Shown one piece after another: positions 37,366-50,745 of a DNA stretch of 64,000 nt. Below the pieces are notes generated by a model that was not told the DNA's origin, did not search any database, and saw only the letters and a list, made by a program, of their open reading frames with translations. The stretch is from Sipunculus nudus. Its lineage: Eukaryota > Annelida > Sipuncula > Golfingiida > Sipunculidae. A program made the position numbers and the translations under genes. Location: NCBI GenBank assembly GCA_026874595.1, contig CM049315.1:73172401-73236400 (forward strand), read 5' to 3'. Position 1 is the stretch's first letter; every line of letters starts with the position of its first letter.

Positions 37366-38020
37366 TGGGGCAGTATTGTAGCTTATTAATTGTCACATAT
37401 TGTCACTGCGACAGTATTGTAGCTCATTAATTGTCACACATTGTCACTGAGACAGTATTGTAGCTTATTAGTCGTCACATATTGTCACTGTGACAGTATT
37501 GAAGCTTATTAATTGTCACACATTGTCACTGCGACAGTATTATAGCTCACTAATTGTCGTACATTAATTGTCACACATTATGACAGAAGTAGGATATTCA
37601 CTAGGCAATGTGTCACAAACTGTCTCACATGTCATTAAGACAGTAGTGTAGCTTATTAATTGTCGCACATGGTCACTGTCACAGTATCGTAGCTTATTAA
37701 TTGTGGCACTTAGTCACTGCGACAGTATTGTAGCTCATTAATTGCTGCACATTGTCACTGAGAGAGTATTGTAGCTTTTTAATTGTCGCACTTAGTCACT
37801 GCGACAGTATTGTAGCTCATTAATTGCTGCACATTGTCACAGAAACAAAATTGTATCTTATTAATTGTCGCACTGGCACATAGTCACTGTGACAGTATTA
37901 TAGCTAATGGAATGTCGCATATAGTTCCTGCAACAGTATTGTAGCTTAAAATTGTCTCACATTGTCACTGCGACAGTATAATAGCTTATTAATTGTCGCA
38001 TATAGTCACTGTGAAAAAGT
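37366..38020. repeat. Minisatellite with 41-bp unit
   Basis: About fifteen units follow the pattern CAGTATTGTAGCT(T/C)ATTAAT then TGTCACACATTGTCACTG and a GA ending. Unit lengths are mostly 41 bases near 37370-37540 and become irregular toward 38000. The unit is unrelated to the GAC-rich array immediately upstream. It has no coding pattern. Confidence 0.85.
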
Positions 38021-38344
38021 TCCTCTTTGGATGAAAATGAAACTTAAATGATGACACTACTGGATTACAGTGAATTAATGTATCAGTTATGCAATGTAGA
38101 TTACAGAGGTGTCTATTCCAGTGGAACAATAGTCACGTCCATGTATGGACTGTGGCATAAGCGGTCTCCCTCACAGGGAAGGCAAGAATTATGCTAAAAA
38201 GAATGTAGCCACTAAGGGTAAAAACAACAGAGAGGTAAATAGGTGATAATGGCCAAGGCAAGCAGCAGGTCATTCCAGGACGTCTTGCTAAATCTGACAG
38301 GGTACAGGTGAAATGAGATGCTGGACAATATTCCAGCAAATCAG

Positions 38345-38612
38345 ATGTTCACCCATATAAAAGTTGCTGGCCAATCAGATGGCTTTTGCCTGGAAGGTAA
38401 AGTTTTAAAAGGCAGGGTTGGCTATCTGTGAAACATTCTGCGAACAACTTTTGACCATTTTCCACTACAACTGAATTTCGATTGATTGAACAACATGGTA
38501 TTGCCTACAACCCCAAGTAGAAAGAGAAAAGCATCACAAATGTCAGAGAAGCACATCAACCACACTCAATGGGATTGCAAGACATAACATTTGAGTGCGT
38601 AACTTTACACCA
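38345..38612 (+). promoter_or_regulatory. Candidate promoter and first exon
   Basis: CCATATAAAAG (about 38352) and GGCCAATCAG (about 38370) resemble a TATA and a CCAAT box, though in unusual order. Downstream ATGGTATTGCC (from 38494) opens a short frame MVLPTTPSRKRKASQMSEKH, basic like a nuclear-protein N-terminus, and a strong donor CAG|GTAAGA follows at 38612/38613. A stop codon (TAA, at 38584) occurs before the donor in this frame, so if it is a first exon the frame is damaged or non-coding. It could belong to the DUF3987-like gene 9 kb downstream on the same strand, but nothing visible joins them. Confidence 0.25.
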
Positions 38613-41600
38613 GGTAAGATGTTTCACTTAATTTTAACAATGTCTTAATGCTGCCTACTAGCCCTGACCACAATGCATTGCAGCTGCCACACAAAAAAAA
38701 AATTAGAGTAAAAGAGAGAAATGCTCTTCCCAGAACACCCTGTCCTGACTGGAGGCATACAAGAATTAACTCGAGACATTTTACACTTTCAAAACATTGG
38801 CATACGTGAAACCAATTCCATTTGTATACCCCAAAACTTACATGAATGCCATATCTATTCATATTGATTCAGAATGCGGGAACCTATATAGAGTGGGTGC
38901 TACAAACTACTTCACCTGAAACCTAGGATATCACTTCTGGCTTGGAACTCAGGCAACGTTTTACCTTTCAGCAGTGAGAGAATGAAATAAGAATGCTCAT
39001 TATGACCAACTAAAAACATTTTTAGAAAGCGGTGTTGCTTTCAAAAATCTGAACATAAAATTAATTATATATTCCAATATACAATATAATAGATTACAAT
39101 ATTAAAGACTTAATATGAAAATACTATATATATTAAATATATCATATATTAAGATATTCATCTTTTACATTCCGCCTCTCATTTGTTACATTAATAGCCT
39201 CAGGTGGCAACACCCCCTAATTTCAGAGGCTATGCACAGCAGTATCTATTACAACATGGTGTTCTATAATTGGATAAAAGACAATTTTTCACTTGCTTTC
39301 AAATGTAAGACCATAACAGCTTAAGTCCATATATGTGCATCCTACGAAACCAAAGCAACAGTGCATGCAGGCAGAAATGTGCAACTGAGGGTACCTAAGC
39401 GGAGCTGGACCATGAGGGCCAGGAGAGAAGGGCGTTATGTAATAGCTTGGGGAAGCTAGGGCTGTAGCACCAAATGTAGCATACCACTCTGTAGTGGGCT
39501 GGCCTGATGTTAATGCCTTTCTTAGCTCACCTGACTATATGTCATGGTCCTTGGCTGTACTGGCCATCAACAGGGCACATTTTGAAACCGTTTGACCCAT
39601 GAATCAAATATTTTTCATGCAGTTACATGTCCCCCAAGATCTCCTCTCATACCAACAAATTGGGTCACTATGACTTCGTTTGGAGATATTAAGGAAAACT
39701 CTCTCTTTTCCAATGAAAACCCATTGTTACACTCATGCTAAAATACTAACCACTGATATGTCTTTGGTCATATTTATTTTGCATATTTTTCCATACATCT
39801 CCATAGACATAACAGAAATTAGGTCAGTATCGCGACTTTGTTAAAGTTATAAGCCAGAACATAATGCACCTCGTAAAAAATCAGGAAATATATTTACTCA
39901 GTTAATAAAAGAATTGCTGAAGCTAGATACTTTATTTCAGGGATATTACTCGATTCAGTCAAGATTCAATTGTATGCCGAAAACTAGATCAAAATATTCC
40001 AAATTTTATAAGTTATTCGCATAAACATTAAATTAGTACCTCACATATTCCCCCATTTGGCCATGACACATTTTTTCCTGAAACCCTGTTGGTTTAATTT
40101 TCATATCATGCGCACTAAGGATTTCAGCTTCTAAATTCTGAACTTTGAATGGAATGCACCAAGAATTTTAGCTTTTAATAATGTTCTATGCTATACTGAA
40201 ACCCCTCTAGATGTTCTCTTGTTGACCTTTCAGGCCTATTATGCCTGCTCGAAGCAGGGCATACTCTGCAGCCTGCCAGCTCTCGGGTGGCTTCGCTGGA
40301 TCTAACTGTCCCACCCCCTTCCATAGTAGTTGTTTTAGCCACAAACTAAACAATAAACAAGAATTAAAAAAAAATATTGGTTAATAATGACATCATTAAG
40401 CAAAATTAATCAAAAAGGAAATTTATAGTTTTTGGGTAACTGGGAATTAAAAAAAGACTTTGTAATATGTCGAATCTTTTAAATATTACTCAGACAAGTG
40501 CTCATTATAGAAGTGAGTATGTTTTACTATTTTACATTTTAGACTCCTGGCTGTATCAGCTGTTACAGGGTACTGCGTATATAATCAAAATTTAGATTAC
40601 CTCATTTCACTTAATAAAATTAAACATGCCCAACTCCAGTTTGTTCCTTGTATACTATATTGGGTGTTTTGATCCTTGGATTATTTTCTACACGTGTATT
40701 TGTTTCGTGGCTGAAATTACATTTCTTTTTTTTCCGCTACATGTTTTAAAAATATAATAAATATATTCAAATGTGATACAAAAGCAGACTCACAATATTA
40801 TTATTATGACTGTTATTTATATTTGTGAAGTTGGCATATCCTGGATTATCATCAGTTTTGTTTGCCTGAAACTGTATAAATAAAATACATTGAGTGAATA
40901 CTTTATAATTGTATTTCACTATGAATAAAAATATTCAATAGTTCCATCATTGAAATGAATACAAATACAAATACAGGTAAAACAGATTTGAATGCAAGTG
41001 CTAATACTTATTAGATGAATTAATGAATGCATTCATTTATTTTAATAATCATTCATTTCAATTGTGTTATTAAAAAAAAAATAAGATGATACTATTAGTA
41101 ATTTGTAATTATTATTATATTTGGCCAAGTTATGACAATTTTTATTAAATAGTTAAACTCCCATGGGTCCCTTGTTTTAATATTTTAATGCAAAAATCAT
41201 ACATTAACATTTCATACATTAATGTACACTATCACTTTAAATACAATGTATACAGTTTATACAAGGCACATTCACTGGATATTATTTTAACCATTCTTCC
41301 CGATTAAGTGCTTTTCATTATCACATGCCCTCACACAATACAAGTTTTCCCCAATGTTTGTTTTCCAGTACTTAAAACTACCAGAGCTACTTATATTTTT
41401 CTAATTTTGTCCCTTTTTTCAAGTTGTGTAGTAATCTCATATGTCTGTCCTTACACAATTTGACATTAGATTACTTGTGTTTTTACAACATGTAAACAAC
41501 ACTTTACATGGTGGTTAAACCATTAAATAAAAGCTACAGTTTTTGACTATTTGCTTTCAAATTTAGATTATAAACAATTGATCCCTCTGTGTACAACCTG

Positions 41601-42272
41601 TTACTATTCAGTGCTCATAGAAAACAATGTGCCATAGTTAAAATGGGGCAAAATTTAAGACCATGATTTCATTGTGCGAATAACTTAAGAAATGTACATT
41701 TTTTTTTTTTTTTTTTTGGTAGACACTTAGGTGGCATTCAGACTAAGCTCTCCACCCACATAAAATCTACACCTGGACCAACTATCATGTATTGTAAATG
41801 TTTCAGTATATCCATTAGGTGTCTGAAATGTGCATATAAATATATAAAAAACCCTACAAATTATAGAATAACCTAATGGATATGAAAGAAGCAAAATAAT
41901 ACACATTCAATTTATAAGCTGACACAAAGAGCTGTAAAATTTTTTTTATTTTTTTTCTGTTTTTGAAGGAGCATAACCTTAATTTGATAAGCACATTTAA
42001 ATTTAGAAAATTAGGTCAATTAGGTATACATTGCATCACCAATGTGTAATTTTTGACCATGAAGCCTGTACCCATTGAATGATTCTTTTTTTTCTCTCTC
42101 TCTCTCTTTTTGGGATGTCTCAGTATTACTAGATATTTATTTATAACGTTCTTTTTCATCATCGACATCCCTCGGAACAAGAAAAAAAAACTTACAAATC
42201 TTGTGTCTATAACATGAACATCTTCACTATTGCAAGATTTAAAATACAATGTTTCAAGTTTTTCTGACAAAG

Positions 42273-42339
<67 letters not shown>

Positions 42340-42681
42340 ACAAAAAGGAGTTAACAAGAGAATTTTAAAATTGCTTATATTGCTACTTGTTTGTACTTTT
42401 TCAAAGACAAGTGCATATGGACCATGTAGACGTATTCCTGCCGAGAGGATACCAACCGAGTATTGGTGAAGAGACTTTTATTTTGTTTACAACAATTATA
42501 ATTATATCTCGTTCTGTCGATATGTTTTATTTAATATCATTGGAAAAAACATTTAATTTAATAAGAACAACAATGTTATTTGTAGATTTAACTGGTTTGG
42601 TCAGATCAACAATATTTACCAGATCCGAATAAAAATTTAAATATACATACGTACATATACATCCATGAAGGATCACGCGTT

Positions 42682-42727
<46 letters not shown>

Positions 42728-42840
42728 CATATATACACCCAAATATATACACACATATACATACACACACATGCACATACTCTTACCTACATATTTATAC
42801 ACATTTCAAAATTATATCTACAGTTAATTCTCAAAATTCT
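38613..42840. other. Intergenic; dispersed repeats and (TA)n tracts, no gene
   Basis: The segment 39530-39720 (GCTCACCTGAC, then CAACAAATTGGGTCACTATG) resembles, on one strand or the other, stretches near 55140-55350 and 61370-62240, so it is a diffuse dispersed repeat. (TA)n tracts lie at about 42280-42337 and 42686-42726, and a T run near 41700. No exon was recognised. Confidence 0.45.
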
Positions 42841-45800
42841 TCACTCTTTAAAAAACATTAAGTAGGTTACCCCACTTTTGTTTATGAATATATATTTTGT
42901 TATTTTTTTAGCTACTCTTCTTTCCAATCCTTCCAATTTCTTAACATGTAATATATATACAGTGAAAGATGGAAAATTACCCAATTCTTTATTTTTTAAA
43001 ATTACATATTTTTGTAGCAATAATAACAAATCTATTATACGTTTATTGGCATTGTCTTTGTCACATCCTGTATATAAAAGAAGCGGAGTCAGTGCAGGCA
43101 TGTTTATTCCAGCGTGTTCTGCCCACTGACTAATTTGTCTATAAAATGATTAAGCTGTGTCGCAGTCACAGAATAAATGCACTACTGTTTCTGTTTCTTT
43201 TTTGCAATATGAACACATATTGGTATCAGTTATTTTCCATATGTATAGATTTACATTCACAGACAATATATTATGGATAATTCTAAACTGAAATTGCCTC
43301 AAAAACATGTCCATTGTGGTTTTAAATATATAATCAATTGCATCTTTCCAGGAAAAGACCTGAGGTAAGCTTTCCTCTAGTTTAATCTTATTAGCCGGCT
43401 CATTTGTATAGTCATTTATAACAATAGTATACACCTTACGGTAATTGACTTTTCTTAAGTCTAGAGCTTGATTATTCAATAATAAAGTGTCTTTTACGTA
43501 AATATCACTCATATTCTCTGATTTTAGAACTAATTTCCACTCCTTTGGTACCGCTTTTTGTATAGAATACCAGAACATCAGAGATTTTTTCCGAAAAATT
43601 CTTAGATTCTCCATTTGGTTCGTATAAATCATGGATACATTTAATTCCAATGTTATCAAAAAATCTAGAGTATACTTATTTACCTCCTATTCTGACAAAT
43701 TTGTTGTTCTAAACGGGTTGTAATAAGATTTGTTGTGGATTCGTAGGCCAAAATGTAGCAATTTTATCCCAAATTTTAAAACAGTGGGAAAAAAATTTAG
43801 ATATATTTCTTCTCATATTAAAAAAAATCTAAATTGGCATTCAATTTTTCTACACCGCCAACATTTCTTAGATACATATTAGGTATGAATATACATTTTG
43901 CATTTGATAACTTTTTCATACGGATCATCCACATAATTCTTTGGCTTTTCAATATGGCATTGATGTCTGGCATATTTATACCACCATTTTCTTTTTTCAC
44001 TTACAAGTACCCCATATTTAATCTTTGGTTTACGTCCAAACCATATAAAATCTACCATTATATTTTTAACTTTCTTGATAAAGTCTGGGGTTGGAGTCAT
44101 AATATTCATAACGTATACTAATTTTGAGATTCCAATGGTTTTTATAACTGTATTTCTTCCAAAAACTGTTAAAGTTCGCGATTTCCACATATTAAATGCG
44201 TTTTTTATCTTGTCGTAGACTTTATCAAAATTGAGTTTTTGAGAGAGAGTTTCATTATATGTAAACCATATTCCTAGGATTTTAATCGCGTCCTTATGTA
44301 AATTCACCCATTTCATGTCTCTCAAGGATAAAGCTGTAGGAATTGATTTTCCCTACCAAGCCATGCCGCTTCACATTTTGTATAATTTATTTTTACTGAT
44401 GATACCTTTGCAAATTTATTTAATATTTTTTTTACTTCAATCGTTGAGTCAACATCTCTTAAAAAGAATGTAGTGTCATCTGCAAATAGACATTGTTTAT
44501 TTCTGTATCACCTATCAATATTCCTTTCACTTTATTTGTTTGTCGCACCTTTATTGCCATTATTTCAATAACCAATAAAAATAAGTATGGTGCAATGGGG
44601 GTCGCCTTGTCTTGTGCCCTTTTCCATTTTAAAATAACCCGTAGTAAAACCATTATTCATTATACAGCTCTCTAACCCATTATGCATTAACTTTATACAT
44701 CTTATGAAATCATTTTCAAACCCAAATTTCTCGAGTACAGTAAATAAGAATACATGATCTATCGAGTCAAAAGCTGAGGCAAAATCGACCGCAAACATTA
44801 TAGCATTAAAATCTTCTAAATAACAGAAATCTATTATATCATTTATTTGACGAGTTGTATCTGATATTCTTCTGTCTTTTATAAAGACAGTTTGATCCTC
44901 ATCTATTATTTTTGGTAGGTTGTTTTGAAATCGTTTTACTAAGGTTTTGCTTAATATCTTTGCATCCACATTAACCAAGCTGACAGGCCTCCAAGAAGTT
45001 TACTGGCGATTATCCTTTCCTGGCTTCTCAATATGCGTAATTATCGCTTGTCTTTGACTTGGTGGCATGGAACCAACAGTGAAACTTCTGTTAAAGGAAT
45101 GTTCAAGGTCATCACTATTAAATAAAAAAAGTAATATAAAATTCTTTTGGTAGTCCGTCGTTGCCAGGAGTCTTATTGTCCTTCATTTCCTTTAAGCTAT
45201 TTAAAATTTCTTCTTTGCTTATTAATCCTTCACAAGCATTTACTTCTTGTTCTGACAAAATGGGTAAGTTTAATTCGGAAATGAAATCTACACAATCGCT
45301 CTTTTTAATAGCATTTACATTCTCAAATTTACGTTTAACAAAGGATTTAATTCCATCCATTATTTTTTGCTGGTTTACTTCTTCTTTATCATTTATAATC
45401 AATTTCCTCACAGTAGATTTCTTCTTATTCTTGACCATAGTGTTAAAAAAATATTTAGAGCTTCGCTCTCCTTGTTCGAAAAATTCGACTCTGGATCTAA
45501 CAATTAACCCCTCAGTGTATTTTTCATAATATTCTTCGATTTCTTGACGAATGGTTGTATAGTTTTTAATAGTCGTTTTATCAGAAGCTGATAAATTCAT
45601 TTCTGCGTCTTGTAATTTATTTTCTAAAATATATAGCCTCCATTTATCCCTCTTCCGCTTCATCTTTGAGAAACTTATAGAAAATTGTTTTTTTTTAATT
45701 TTAAATAATCCCACCTCGCATTTCCATCTAAATTGCACCTCTCGGTTCTCTGTAATAGTTTAATGTGATCTCTTAAACTTGCTACATATTCTGTGTCTTT

Positions 45801-46583
45801 CAGTAAGGATACGTTTAACTTCCAATGTGATGGGCCATATAATGCTTTTTGAGTGTAACTGAAATCGGTAATAACGGGGGAGTTAGTGAATATTGCAGGC
45901 CTAATCTTAACATCGGTCACATTTGCGTTTAAATATGAAGAAACGAAAATATAATCCAGCCTTCGTTGTCTGAGAGGAATTGTTTACCTCCATGTATATC
46001 TACGAGCATCCGGATTTCTTACTCTAAACAGGTCAATTAAGTCAAAACTAGGTGTAAGATAAGTAACACGTTGGATCGATTTCGTCCTAGGAGTGTACGT
46101 ATCGCCATCTGCATCGAGATATGAAAGACATATATTAAAATCACCACCCCAGACAATTTTGATTTCCGAATCTATTTGTATGTTTGTTAATATTTCCAAG
46201 ATATTGTCATAAAATATCACCTGTTGTAATTCGGTGTTAGGGGCATAAGTATTTATAAGCAAAGTCTTTCTCCCTTGAACTAATGCTTGTACAATAATGA
46301 AACGTCCGTCTTTATCCATATGTTTAAATAGTTCCTGAAATTCTAAACCACGACCTACAAGTAACAAAACACCTCTTGCCTGGTTTGTACCATGAGAAAA
46401 ATAGGTATGTCCAGACCAATCTTGTAACCATTCTGATTCCACAGTATCTGTACAATGGGCTTCCTGAAGAAAAATTACAATTTTTGCTCCTCTGTTGTTT
46501 AACAACCAATTATAGATATCTAGTCTTTTCTTTTTTCTTCTTATTCCCTTTACATTAAGTGTTATAACGGAGAAATCCGACAT
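42841..46583 (-). pseudogene. L1/Tx1-like LINE ORF2, nearly full length, frameshifted
   Basis: ORF2 of a non-LTR retrotransposon, which nicks target DNA and reverse-transcribes its own RNA. The endonuclease (46583-45984) shows FLQEAH (residues 39-43 region), NTYAPN (111-116), GGDFN (146-150) and YTW (196-198). A linker with IVRSRVEFFEQGERSSKYF and NKTPGNDGLPKEFY (about 45700-45120) leads to the reverse transcriptase: FAVDFASAFDS and GTRQGDP (44978-44565), then an FADD box at 44475-44486 that lies out of frame with its surroundings. The L1-type thumb region (WKSRTLTVFGRNTVIKT, about 44180) and a C-terminal CSYCKKETETVVHLFCDC zinc-type motif (about 43160-43220) follow. The stop is at 42841. At least five frame changes make it inactive. 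No ORF1 was found upstream, so the copy is 5'-truncated or its ORF1 is unrecognisable. The 3' end is not defined. Confidence 0.85.
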
Positions 46584-47789
46584 ACAGAAAACTCTTAAGA
46601 TTGTAAATTGTCAATGTCTGCAAATTGCTCAATAGAAGCCAAGCACTAATACTCAAAAATATTTTAATTTCCATATGTATAATTAATAAACCTCCAAGGT
46701 GTATATTCATGCCCAGTGCACCTACTTCAACAAGGGAACAAGTGGTTAGCGCACTTTTGTCAGAGTACTTTGTAATTTTGTTATCTGTTACTGACAGAAC
46801 ACAAGATACATAAATAAGCAGGTGACATAATTCTATAAGCTACATAGATGTGAATGTTAGAGCATGTGGCGCCTTTAGAGGAGAGAACAAAGACATCAGA
46901 GTCTTTAATAGGCAAAATGAAGTGTAATTTTGAATGATTCAATGAGTGAGTCATGTTTTTACCATATCCATTTCGTGCATGTTTAAAATGTACAATTTTA
47001 CTTTGCGTATAACATTTTTGGAACATTATTCAGAAGTGTAAGTTGAGTCCAGGGAGATGCCTTGGTTGAAGCAATTACATAACATATCTCATCTCTGCAT
47101 CTCTGGTGTGGCTTGATATAAACAACACTTGACATGGTGTATGAAAATCTCAATGAAAGCTACCCCTGTTCCTTTTGACCTTCAAAATGTATTAGTTTCA
47201 TCCTAATCTGGCCAGAATGTGATAATAAAATCAAAGGTAGAGAGGTGCCATAATTAGGCAATTTTAGGCAACACTGAAGGAAATGATTTCTTGATTATGC
47301 TTATAGATTAACATCAAATTGTTACCTTAATTTTTAGATTGCCTAATTCTGACCTATTTTATGATATACATCTCAGTCGAATGCACATACATGCTTGAAA
47401 TAAGCTTTCTAGCTAAACATACTCATGTTAAGTGAGTAAATTTAGATCCTGATTTATGACAAACTGCATCATTTTGGGCCCATAAGATTTCTGTAATGTT
47501 GACCTAATTTCAGGCTTATACATAAACATTTTTGGACTTGTTATATCAAATATGAATAGTTTAACAACACAGGTTTTCGTAGTGTGCAGTTCTGTGGTTA
47601 TGATAGCACAGGAAGTTTTTAATAACAGTACATACATCATTGACACCATCCTTAGTGAGCATGAAACTGAAGATCATAGTAATAATGAAAGCAAGTACAG
47701 CAATAAAATTAAAGACTCCTGAAAGGATGTACTGGTCATGTGTATGTGTTAAGGAATCATTTCTGACTGTGAACTACTTTGCTTTTCAG
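46584..47789. other. No gene recognised between the LINE and the DUF3987-like exons
   Basis: AT-rich. A segment near 47430-47570 (complement of TTGGGCCCA-type repeat) is shared with the dispersed repeat at 61370-61900. Additional 5' exons of the downstream gene may be hidden here but were not identified. Confidence 0.4.
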
Positions 47790-47962
47790 AGCCAGTGGGA
47801 CAGTTCCTTTGGACATTTGCAGATGCATATGGTACCTCACCTTCCATGCTGCTTGTGTCACTGCTAAACAGTACTTCAGCCTGCCTGGGGACACGAACGG
47901 TGTGCCAGAGACATGACGATCAAGAAGATTACAAGCATCATGCCAACATATTCCTCATTTCT
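47790..47962 (+). pseudogene. DUF3987-like gene, first recognised exon
   Basis: After the acceptor TTTTCAG, the frame reads PVGQFLWTFADAYGTSP, then SMLLVSLLNSTSACLGTRTV and HANIFLIS. This is the usual helical segment before the nucleotide-binding loop of DUF3987 proteins, ending in a strand (NIFLIS) that leads into the P-loop of the next exon. A GT (GTGTGA) after TCT at 47962 is the likely donor. Joined to the acceptor at 49263 or 50296, the codon phase is one base off, so either another donor is used or the junction is damaged. Confidence 0.55.
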
Positions 47963-48673
47963 GTGTGATAAAGAGAAGCAGGCTTGTGAGCTCTTCTTAT
48001 ATGTATTTGATGTATTGCTTCAACTTGTAACTTCCAAACTTATCTGACCCTGGCCATGTGTTCTCATGAGGGCAAGTTTGAATAAAAGCTGTACATACTG
48101 GATAAAGCAGGATATATTTTAGCATTTATTGACACAGATGATCACGATCGTCAGTGGTAATTATATATACAATCTAAATGGTGTATGGAAGTGTTGGGAA
48201 AAGGTTTTCATTTCATGTTCAACTCCAATGTATTTGGTTGAGCTCAAGCAGAGGATAATTGATATAGTCATTTGTTTGGTTGTATGAACTCTCACACCAT
48301 ATATAGACTGAAAACATCTAAAATAATAAGAAGGCCTCTGTTCAGGGAATAATTTCTTGATTCTGTAGCTGACATGTCTATATTGTAAATCTTGAACTAA
48401 TTTCCAATTGGAAATGTAAACCCCTCTGTACGGTGTACCAATGAAATAACTATACAAGCGCACCATTTCCACCCACTAAGCCTAAGTGGCACACAGTTAT
48501 GGTGAGTCTTGTAAAAATTGGTCAAATCCCTGGTGAGATATTACAATGGCAACTGGACTGTCACACTGTCTCACTTGACACACTGTTGGTACATTATTAG
48601 CATTCTTGACAAAAACATGTGAAGAAAAAAGCCCTTTTTTGGGTCTTGCTGGCCCTGAACTTGGCCTTTGACC

Positions 48674-50745
48674 AATTTTGACCAAAGACAAAAGGTCTCT
48701 ATTATATACTAATTATACAATTTTCAAGGCCAATTGCTCCAAACACTGTGACCTGTAGTCTAAACAAACACTGTTACACACAAACAGCCATACAAACCTG
48801 ATTCACATACTCTCTGAAATCACTGATTCTGGCAAGAAATGAGCAGACATCATGTAAATGCTTTCTTCATGTACACACAAACATGTTATGTATACAATCT
48901 GGTCTGGCAATCGACAAACATTTCTTCATCAATCCATGAAGCATGCACAATAGCAAAATGGACGTGCCCATACATGTAAGGCTGGTTCTGAACATGTAAT
49001 GGCTGAGTCAGATGGTCCTGTGCCTTCCTGTAAGGCAGTAGGTATAGGTATGCATCTGATATCTCATAGGTCAGAGACAAGTTCTGAATAAAGCCATTCA
49101 TCTGAAGAGTGAGAGACAACGTGGTCCCATTGTACAGTTGATAGTAAATATTTCTGTTCATCAGTTTTCATGCCCTCAGCTAGAATGAGAAACTACATCC
49201 ATTGATTGTTGCAAATGACCAGTTAATACATCATGATTTCAGTGTTTACTATTTTGTTATAGGTGCAACTATGCCTGGAGGTGGGAAAAACGCATCCTAC
49301 AAACATGGAATTGAGACTCCACTGCGCTATGTGGAACAGCAACATGATGTACAGCTACTCTTAACCCAGTTCACATCGTCAGCCATGTTGAAGTTTCTGA
49401 AAGAGAGTAATGGGGGGGGGGGGGGGGGGGTCATTGCTAGTGATGAGCTTTTCCAAACCTTGAGCGGCATGCTCAAAAGATCAGGAGGGGAGATGGGTCA
49501 GGGGAAAGGTCCATCCTGCTGTCAACCTGGAATGGGAGTGAGATTACGATGAACTGGCAGACCAAGGAGCCCCTGTTTGTTCCGGTGTCAACAGTCTCCC
49601 TTGGAGGCCTCACCCAGCCTGACAGAATGTTTGAACTGTTGACAGAATTCAGTACATCAAGTGATGGCTTGTTAGAACGTATGTTACTCTTGCCTCTGCC
49701 GATTGCAATTTTGACCAAAGACAAAAGGGCTCTTTTATATACTAATTATACAATTTTCAAGACCAATTGCTCCAAACACTGTGACCTGTAGTCTAAACAA
49801 ACACTGTTACACACAAACAGCCATACAAACCTGATTCACATACTCTCTGATATCACTGATTCTGGCAAGAAATGAGCAGACATCATGTAAATGCTTTCTT
49901 CATGTTCACACAAACATGTTATGTATACAATCTGGTCTGGCAATCGACAAACATTTCTTCATCAATCCATGAAGCATGCACAATAGCAAAATGGACGTGC
50001 CCATACATGTAAGGCTGGTTCTGAACATGTAATGGCTTAGTCAGATGGTCTTGTGCCTTCCCGTAAGGCAGTTGGTATAGGTATGCATCGAATATCTGAT
50101 GGGTCAGAGACAAGTTCTGAATTAAGCCATTCATCTGAAGAGTGGGAGACAACGTGGTCCCATTGTACAGTTGATAGTAAATATTTCTGTTCATCAGTTT
50201 TCATGCCCTCAGCTAGAATTAGAAACTATATCCATTGATTGTTGCAAGTGACCAGTTAATACATCATGATTTCAGTGTTTACTATTCTGTTATAGGTGCA
50301 ACTATGCCTGGAGGTGGGAAAAGCGCATCCTACAAACATGGATTTGAGGCTCCACTGCGCTATGTGGAACAGCAACATGATGTACAGCTACTCTTAACCC
50401 AGTTCACATCATCAGCCAAGTTGAAGTTTCTGAAAGAGAGTAATGGGGGGGGGGGGGGGGGGGGGGGGGCTCATTGCTAGTGATGAGCTTTTCCAAACCC
50501 TGAGCGGCATGCTCAAAAGATCAGGAGGGGAGATGGGTCAGGGGAAAGTCCATCCTGCTGTCAACCTGGAATGGGAGTGAGATTACGATGAACTGGCAGA
50601 CCAAGTAGTCCCTGTTTGTTCCAGTGTCAACAGTCTCCCTTGGAGGCCTCACCCAGCCTGACAGAATGTTTGAACTGTTGAAAGAACTCAGTACATCAAG
50701 TGATGGCTTGTTAGAACGTATGTTACTCTGGCCTCTGCCGATTGC
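48674..50745 (+). repeat. Tandem duplication of 1.03 kb containing exon 2
   Basis: Copy 1 (48674-49706) and copy 2 (49707-50745) start at AATTTTGACCAAAGACAAAA and end at the codons for PLPIA, inside the exon. Identity is very high by eye. The unit holds intron sequence plus the P-loop exon up to PLPIA. Copy 1 therefore runs from exon straight back into intron sequence, while copy 2 continues into the rest of the exon. The copies differ by a G run of 19 (49412-49430) versus 25 (50445-50469) plus an extra C, one extra G near 49508, and GAG versus TAG at 50606. Confidence 0.9.
49263..49706 (+). pseudogene. DUF3987-like exon 2, copy 1 (truncated by the duplication)
   Basis: This copy reads in one frame from ATMPGGGKNASYKHGIETPL through a glycine run into VIASDELFQTLSGML. 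It then loses the frame near 49500 and resumes as SILLSTWNGSEITMNWQTKE, VSTVSLGGLTQPDRMFELL and LLERMLLLPLPIA. The P-loop lysine (49286-49288) is followed by Asn (AAC), where copy 2 has Ser (AGC), the usual residue at that place. It ends at the duplication border, so it cannot encode the C-terminal half. Read as an alternative exon it would be a dead end. Confidence 0.65.

Noticed and set aside
37366-38020. CRISPR-like array
   Set aside because: The 41-bp units are contiguous and diverged without unique spacers; it is a minisatellite in a eukaryotic genome.
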